This document shows, one piece after another, positions 59,278-64,000 of a DNA stretch of 64,000 bases. The DNA lies in NCBI RefSeq assembly GCF_003610995.1, contig NZ_CP032543.1, forward strand, positions 5,704,001 to 5,768,000, written 5' to 3'. Both the position numbers and the translations under genes were made by a program. Source of the DNA: Streptomyces griseus subsp. griseus (GTDB taxonomy: Bacteria > Actinomycetota > Actinomycetes > Streptomycetales > Streptomycetaceae). Position 1 is the first letter of the stretch. The number at the start of each line of letters is the position of its first letter. Below the pieces are notes generated by a model, which worked only from the letters and a program-made list of their open reading frames with translations, was not told the origin of the DNA and did no database searches.

Positions 59278-62172
59278 ATGACAGAGACGGCGAGCGGCCC
59301 GGCACGAGGTTCCCGCACCAAGGGCGCCAAGGCGAGCAAGGGTCTGCGTATCGAGCGCATCCACACCACCCCCGGCGTGCATCCGTACGACGAGGTGGCG
59401 TGGGAGCGCCGTGACGTCGTCATGACCAATTGGCGCGACGGCTCGATCAACTTCGAGCAGCGTGGCGTCGAGTTCCCCGACTTCTGGTCGGTGAACGCGG
59501 TCAACATCGTCACCAGCAAGTATTTCCGCGGCGCGGTCGGCACCCCGCAGCGCGAGACCGGTCTCAAGCAGCTGATCGACCGGATCGTGAAGACGTACCG
59601 GAAGGCCGGCGAGGAGAACAGCTACTTCGCCTCTCCCGCGGACGCCGAGATCTTCGAGCACGAGCTGGCGTACGCCCTCCTGCACCAGGTCTTCAGCTTC
59701 AACTCCCCGGTCTGGTTCAACGTCGGAACGCCCCAGCCGCAGCAGGTCTCCGCCTGCTTCATCCTGGCCGTCGACGACTCCATGGAGTCGATCCTCGACT
59801 GGTACAAGGAAGAGGGCATGATCTTCAAGGGCGGCTCCGGCGCCGGCCTGAACCTCTCCCGGATCCGCTCCTCCAAGGAGCTCCTCTCCTCCGGCGGCAA
59901 CGCCTCCGGACCGGTCTCCTTCATGCGCGGAGCCGACGCCTCCGCCGGGACCATCAAGTCAGGTGGCGCCACCCGCCGGGCGGCCAAGATGGTCATCCTC
60001 GACGTCGACCACCCCGACATCGAGGCCTTCATCGAGACCAAGGTGAAGGAGGAGGAGAAGATCCGCGCCCTGCGTGACGCGGGCTTCGACATGGACCTGG
60101 GCGGCGACGACATCACGTCCGTCCAGTACCAGAACGCCAACAACTCGGTCCGCGTGAACGACGAGTTCATGAAGGCCGTCGAGGCCGGCTCCAAGTTCGG
60201 GCTGCGGGCCCGGATGACCGGCGACGTCATCGAAGAGGTCGAGGCCAAGTCCCTCTTCCGCAAGATGGCCGAGGCCGCCTGGGCCTGTGCCGACCCCGGC
60301 ATCCAGTACGACGACACCATCAACGCCTGGCACACCTGCCCGGAGTCCGGCCGGATCAACGGCTCGAACCCGTGCAGCGAGTACATGCACCTGGACAACA
60401 CCTCGTGCAACCTCGCCTCGCTCAACCTGATGAAGTTCCTCAAGGACGACGGCCTGGGCAACCAGTCCTTCGAGTCCGAGCGCTTCTCCAAGGTCGTCGA
60501 GCTGGTCATCACCGCGATGGACATCTCGATCTGCTTCGCGGACTTCCCGACGCAGAAGATCGGCGAGAACACCCGCGCCTACCGCCAGCTGGGCATCGGT
60601 TACGCCAACCTCGGCGCCCTCCTGATGGCGACCGGTCACGCGTACGACAGCGACGGCGGCCGTGCCCTGGCCGGTGCCATCACCTCACTGATGACCAGCA
60701 CGTCCTACAAGCGCTCCGCCGAGCTGGCCGCGGTCGTCGGCCCGTACGACGGCTACGCCCGCAACGCCGAGCCGCACCAGCGCGTCATGAAGCAGCACGC
60801 CGACGCCAACACCAAGGCCATCCGCACCGACGACCTGGACGCCCCCGTCTGGGCCGCGGCCACGGAGGCCTGGCAGGACGTGATCCGGCTCGGCGCGAAG
60901 AACGGTTTCCGTAACGCGCAGGCCTCGGTCATCGCGCCCACCGGCACCATCGGTCTCGCGATGTCCTGCGACACCACCGGCCTGGAGCCCGACCTCGCCC
61001 TGGTCAAGTTCAAGAAGCTGGTCGGCGGCGGCTCCATGCAGATCGTCAACGGCACGGTCCCGCAGGCACTGCGCCGCATGGGCTACCAGCCGGAGCAGAT
61101 CGAGGCGATCGTCGCCCACATCGCCGACCACGGCAACGTGATCGACGCCCCCGGCCTCAAGCCCGAGCACTACGAGGTCTTCGACTGCGCGATGGGCGAG
61201 CGCTCCATCTCCGCGATGGGCCACGTCCGGATGATGGCGGCCATCCAGCCGTGGATCTCCGGCGCGCTCTCCAAGACGGTCAACCTGCCCGAGACCGCCA
61301 CCGTCGAGGACGTCGAAGAGGTCTACTTCGAGGCGTGGAAGCTGGGCGTCAAGGCGCTCGCGATCTACCGCGACAACTGCAAGGTCGGCCAGCCCCTCTC
61401 CGCCAAGACCAAGGACAAGGAGAAGGAAGAGGTCACCGCGAAGGCCGAGGAGACCATCCGTACGGCGGTCGAGAAGGTCGTCGAGTACCGCCCGGTCCGC
61501 AAGCGCCTCCCCAAGGGCCGCCCCGGCATCACCACCTCCTTCACGGTGGGTGGCGCCGAGGGCTACATGACCGCCAACTCCTACCCGGACGACGGTCTCG
61601 GCGAGGTCTTCCTGAAGATGTCCAAGCAGGGGTCCACCCTCGCGGGCATGATGGACGCCTTCTCCATCGCGGTCTCGGTCGGTCTGCAGTACGGCGTCCC
61701 GCTGGAGACGTACGTCTCGAAGTTCACGAACATGCGCTTCGAGCCGGCCGGTATGACCGACGACCCGGACGTGCGGATGGCGCAGTCGATCGTCGACTAC
61801 ATCTTCCGCCGCCTGGCGCTGGACTTCCTGCCCTTCGAGACCCGCTCCGCCCTCGGCATCCACTCCGCCGAGGAGCGCCAGCGCCACCTCGACACCGGTT
61901 CGTACGAGCCGACCTTCGAGGCGGACGGTGTGGACTCCGAGAGCCTGGCCCAGTCGGCCCCGGTGCAGCCCGAGCTGAAGGCGGTGGCGGCTCCCCGCGA
62001 GTCCGCCCCGAAGCCGGCTCCGGCGACGGCGCACACCTCGGCCGAGCTGGTCGAGATGCAGCTCGGTATCAGCGCGGACGCCCCGCTCTGCTTCTCCTGC
62101 GGTACGAAGATGCAGCGCGCCGGCTCCTGCTACATCTGCGAGGGCTGCGGCTCCACCAGCGGTTGCAGCTGA
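59278..62172 (+). CDS. nrdJ: Adenosylcobalamin-dependent ribonucleotide reductase NrdJ (class II)
   Basis: Oxygen-independent reductase that makes deoxyribonucleotides using vitamin B12, 964 residues (about 970 in S. coelicolor). Visible are the radical-site region NPCSEYMHLDNTSCNLASLN near residue 366 and the catalytic barrel sequences around VSACFILAVDD and GGSGAGLNLSRIRS. The C-terminal zinc-binding tail CFSCGTKMQRAGSCYICEGC follows an Ala/Pro-rich linker. ATG 59278 has GGGAGG 4 bases upstream; earlier in-frame starts lack a site. Downstream of nrdR, with a strong terminator after it. Confidence 0.97.
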   Translation: MTETASGPARGSRTKGAKASKGLRIERIHTTPGVHPYDEVAWERRDVVMTNWRDGSINFEQRGVEFPDFWSVNAVNIVTSKYFRGAVGTPQRETGLKQLIDRIVKTYRKAGEENSYFASPADAEIFEHELAYALLHQVFSFNSPVWFNVGTPQPQQVSACFILAVDDSMESILDWYKEEGMIFKGGSGAGLNLSRIRSSKELLSSGGNASGPVSFMRGADASAGTIKSGGATRRAAKMVILDVDHPDIEAFIETKVKEEEKIRALRDAGFDMDLGGDDITSVQYQNANNSVRVNDEFMKAVEAGSKFGLRARMTGDVIEEVEAKSLFRKMAEAAWACADPGIQYDDTINAWHTCPESGRINGSNPCSEYMHLDNTSCNLASLNLMKFLKDDGLGNQSFESERFSKVVELVITAMDISICFADFPTQKIGENTRAYRQLGIGYANLGALLMATGHAYDSDGGRALAGAITSLMTSTSYKRSAELAAVVGPYDGYARNAEPHQRVMKQHADANTKAIRTDDLDAPVWAAATEAWQDVIRLGAKNGFRNAQASVIAPTGTIGLAMSCDTTGLEPDLALVKFKKLVGGGSMQIVNGTVPQALRRMGYQPEQIEAIVAHIADHGNVIDAPGLKPEHYEVFDCAMGERSISAMGHVRMMAAIQPWISGALSKTVNLPETATVEDVEEVYFEAWKLGVKALAIYRDNCKVGQPLSAKTKDKEKEEVTAKAEETIRTAVEKVVEYRPVRKRLPKGRPGITTSFTVGGAEGYMTANSYPDDGLGEVFLKMSKQGSTLAGMMDAFSIAVSVGLQYGVPLETYVSKFTNMRFEPAGMTDDPDVRMAQSIVDYIFRRLALDFLPFETRSALGIHSAEERQRHLDTGSYEPTFEADGVDSESLAQSAPVQPELKAVAAPRESAPKPAPATAHTSAELVEMQLGISADAPLCFSCGTKMQRAGSCYICEGCGSTSGCS

Positions 62173-62194
62173 CACCTGGCTGAGCGGTAGGTGA

Positions 62195-62227
62195 CGAAGG
62201 GGACCGGCCTCGGGCCGGTCCCCTTCG
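62195..62227 (+). terminator. Terminator after nrdJ
   Basis: A perfect 15-bp stem (CGAAGGGGACCGGCC / GGCCGGTCCCCTTCG) with a 3-base loop lies 22 bases past the nrdJ stop. It also faces the 3' end of the convergent TerD-family gene. Confidence 0.9.
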
Positions 62228-62267
62228 GTATGCCCGGCACGCATTGGCCGGAACTCGTCGATGCGGT

Positions 62268-62804
62268 TCAGGCCCCGGCGTCGCGGTCACCCATCACCGC
62301 GGCGAACGCGTCGGGATCGGCGTCGAAGCCGCGTACGTCCGGGCGGAACACCCACTGGCCCGAACCCGTGCGGGAGAACTCCGCGACGACGGCCGCCGTC
62401 GACCCGGCTACGCTCCCGAAGTCGTCCTCGATCAGGCTCGTGTAGCCCTCCCGGATCTGCACCCCCGTGCTGCCGACCTCGCCGAAGGTCCTGCGGCCCT
62501 CGCGCTGCTGGATGGCGACGCCGACGACCACCCGGCCGTACCGGTCCGCCAGCCGGCCCAACTCGATCGTCATGACCTCGTCGTAGCCGAACCCCTGCCC
62601 CGTCCTGCTGTCCCGGTTCAGCGTGATGGTGCCGTCGGGCGAGCGGCTGTCGAAGTGCACCAGGTACGAGGGACTGCCGTGCGGGGCCTCCGCCGGGTAG
62701 GTCGCCGCGATGATGTCGAGGTCGATGTCCGGCTCACCGTGCGGGCTGGGGTCCCATTTGATCCGTACCTCGACTTTCTCGATGTCCTTGTTCGGAGTGC
62801 TCAC
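62268..62804 (-). CDS. TerD-family protein
   Basis: A 178-residue TerD-domain protein of the tellurite-resistance/stress-response group. It has IKWDPSPHGEPDIDLDIIAA near residue 15, the acidic calcium-binding style loops typical of TerD, IELGRLADRYGRVVVGVAIQ and FGEVGSTGVQIREGYTSLIE. GTG 62804 is preceded by AGGAGGGG at suitable spacing. No other ter genes adjoin. The family has a structural, calcium-binding role in stress; tellurite resistance should not be assumed. Confidence 0.85.
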   Translation of the reverse strand: MSTPNKDIEKVEVRIKWDPSPHGEPDIDLDIIAATYPAEAPHGSPSYLVHFDSRSPDGTITLNRDSRTGQGFGYDEVMTIELGRLADRYGRVVVGVAIQQREGRRTFGEVGSTGVQIREGYTSLIEDDFGSVAGSTAAVVAEFSRTGSGQWVFRPDVRGFDADPDAFAAVMGDRDAGA

Positions 62805-62862
62805 CGGACTTCCCCTCCTGGCCGACGGCCCATGGACCGTTCTCGTCATCCGATTCACCCGA

Positions 62863-63372
62863 TCATGTACGGAACGGGCCACGCCGCCAACTGCCCCGCT
62901 GCCGGACGGCGGATTCGGGCCATGCGCCCTCTGCGTCCGGTGTGTTCACCGGGGTCAGTGGGGGATCCGGAGCGGCGGCCGCTGTACGGGGCACGGAGAA
63001 CGCCCCCAGGTAGGCGCCCGCGCGTTCGAGCGCGGCGATGTTCTCCAGCACCGCACCGTGGCTCACCCCGTGGTGGGCGTCGACCCCGAAACCGATGGCG
63101 ACGACGAGGCGTTCGGGCCCCTGGATCCCGGCGAGCGCCGCGACCGAGGCGAGATCCTCCTCCGGCGTGCCGGGCCCCGACTCGTCACCGCGCATCAGGA
63201 TGTGCGTGCCGCCGTCCACGAGGACCACCACGTCGGGGCCGTACCGCTCGATCAGTGCCTGGTAGGCGGTGCGCAGCGGCTGGACCCCGGCCCGGGCCAG
63301 CGCGTGCACCGTGCTCGGGTAGCCGTTCCGCGCGAGCCACTGGGCGAGGGTGCGCTCGCGGAACGTCCGGTT
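62863..63372 (-). pseudogene. DUF1152 protein remnant, truncated at both ends
   Basis: The frame holds the middle of a DUF1152 protein: FRERTLAQWLARNGYPSTVH, YGPDVVVLVDGGTHILMRGD, VVAIGFGVDAHHGVSHGAVL and ENIAALERAGAYLGAFSVPR. The glycine-rich N-terminal part that full-length members (about 310 residues) begin with is absent; that space is occupied by the divergent DUF4937-type gene. After GAFSVP the sequence becomes unrelated and stops at 62863. No start with a ribosome site is present. Most likely a leftover of a deletion event. Confidence 0.7.
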
Positions 63373-63429
63373 CGGTTGGTCCGCGGACGACCGTGACCCG
63401 TGCCACGTTCCGCCCCGTACGATGGCGCG

Positions 63430-64000
63430 GTGCTGGTGAAGTGGATTCGCTGTTCCGTGGTGGACCGTCATGGTTTCGAGCGAGGACAGCGGAAGTGGGC
63501 GGGGCTGCTCGGCGAGCCGGGGTTCAGGGGGCAGAGCGGCGGGTGGAGCCGAACACGCCCCGACGTCGCCCACGTCTTCGCGTTCTGGGAGAACCGCGTC
63601 TTCTACGACTCGTTCACGGCCCGTGGCCACGACCAGCTGGCGTCCGCGCAGACGGGCACGTTCCGTGACATGCAGGTCATGCTCTTCGAGCGCCGGTTCG
63701 ACGTGAAGACGGGGTTCGAGCCCGACTTCACCGACGCGGACATCGTCAGGGTCGCGCACAGCAGCGTCCACGAGGACCGGGCCGAGCACTTCGTACTCAT
63801 GCAGAAACAGGTGTGGAACCCGGCGATGGCCGGTTCCCCCGGGATGTTGCGCGGGGTCTTCGGGGAGGCGCCCGGCAACGAGTTCCTCGTGCTCTCGATG
63901 TGGAAGTCGAGTGCCGAGCGGGGCAAGTACCGCGCCGACGGGGCGGAGCGGCTGGCGGCCCGCGCGCAGACCGAGACGGATGTGGCGGCGCTGACGGGGG
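63430..64000 (+). CDS. DUF4937 (YdbC-like) protein, 3' end outside the window
   Basis: Starts at GTG 63430 (VLVKWIRCSVVDRHGFERGQ) and stays open to the last base, about 190 residues so far. The tandem dimeric alpha-beta barrel-like pattern shows RGFWxxRKW-type start blocks (GQRKWAGLLGEPGF) and repeated FWENRVFYDSF / LSMWKSSAERGKY units. These match DUF4937 proteins, small soluble proteins often annotated YdbC, of unknown function. No strong ribosome site; possibly leaderless. It is divergent from the DUF1152 remnant. Confidence 0.8.
   Translation, partial: MLVKWIRCSVVDRHGFERGQRKWAGLLGEPGFRGQSGGWSRTRPDVAHVFAFWENRVFYDSFTARGHDQLASAQTGTFRDMQVMLFERRFDVKTGFEPDFTDADIVRVAHSSVHEDRAEHFVLMQKQVWNPAMAGSPGMLRGVFGEAPGNEFLVLSMWKSSAERGKYRADGAERLAARAQTETDVAALTG

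Noticed and set aside
1..64000. Search for tRNA, rRNA, insertion sequences and phage genes
   Set aside because: No cloverleaf with a T-loop consensus, no transposase or integrase, and no terminal inverted repeats with target duplications were recognised.

Overview
The window is high-GC actinobacterial DNA and almost certainly a Streptomyces chromosome. Third codon positions are nearly all G or C, GTG starts are common, and the gene order (rimO-pgsA-cinA-clgR ... recA-recX ... gluDCBA ... miaB-miaA-dapF-rshA-hflX ... dinG-lexA-nrdR-nrdJ) is the order I know from the S. coelicolor core region around SCO5751-SCO5807. I saw no insertion sequence, prophage, CRISPR array, tRNA or rRNA. The region reads as vertically inherited core DNA with a few lineage-specific insertions and decayed genes.

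Layout. 1-5.0 kb: 3' end of rimO, then pgsA, a cinA-type amidase gene and clgR, followed by a small stress pair (dpsB, csbD-like) and an SDR oxidoreductase. 5.1-11.1 kb: an nei2-type glycosylase and the giant helicase lhr on the minus strand. 11.1-16.9 kb: an AraC regulator, an azlCD exporter pair, a cyclase-fold protein, DUF3046, an AI-2E-family membrane protein and a second SDR. 17-22 kb: a LuxR-type (LAL) regulator and a secreted subtilisin. 22.2-24.3 kb: recA-recX behind a complex promoter region. 24.4-28.3 kb: DUF6197, then a sulfur unit (cysteine-rich leader peptide, cysteine dioxygenase, rhodanese) and a frameshifted FAD monooxygenase. 28.4-35.4 kb: gluABCD with the divergent gluR-gluK two-component pair and a TAXI-type binding protein. 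35.5-46.3 kb: miaB, an extradiol-like gene, a small antitoxin-like gene, miaA, dapF, rshA, an M1 peptidase and hflX. 46.4-48.7 kb: an anti-sigma-type kinase, a small conserved protein and a secreted lipoprotein protease. 49.0-55.2 kb: a four-gene NRPS-independent siderophore (NIS) operon. 55.2-62.2 kb: dinG, lexA, nrdR, nrdJ. 62.2-64 kb: a TerD-family gene, a DUF1152 remnant and a DUF4937-type gene running off the end.

How the genes connect. DNA repair is the dominant theme: nei2, lhr, recA, recX, dinG, lexA and nrdRJ lie within 57 kb. recA, lhr and dinG each carry the LexA-independent RecA-NDp promoter motif (TTGTCAGTG-N8-TANNNT or a near match). lexA has a canonical SOS box and recA a degenerate one. 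clgR, a regulator that has also been linked to RecA-NDp promoters in mycobacteria, lies in the same window.

Most noteworthy: (1) the shared RecA-NDp promoters with near-leaderless starts at lhr and dinG; (2) the cysteine-rich leader peptide ahead of the dioxygenase-rhodanese operon; (3) the uncharacterised NIS operon, which has a diaminobutyrate aminotransferase, two synthetases and an acyltransferase but no local decarboxylase, N-hydroxylase, transporter or iron box; (4) five one-base losses in short G or C runs that break four genes between 26.9 and 39.5 kb, including gluK, which need checking against raw reads before any is called a pseudogene.
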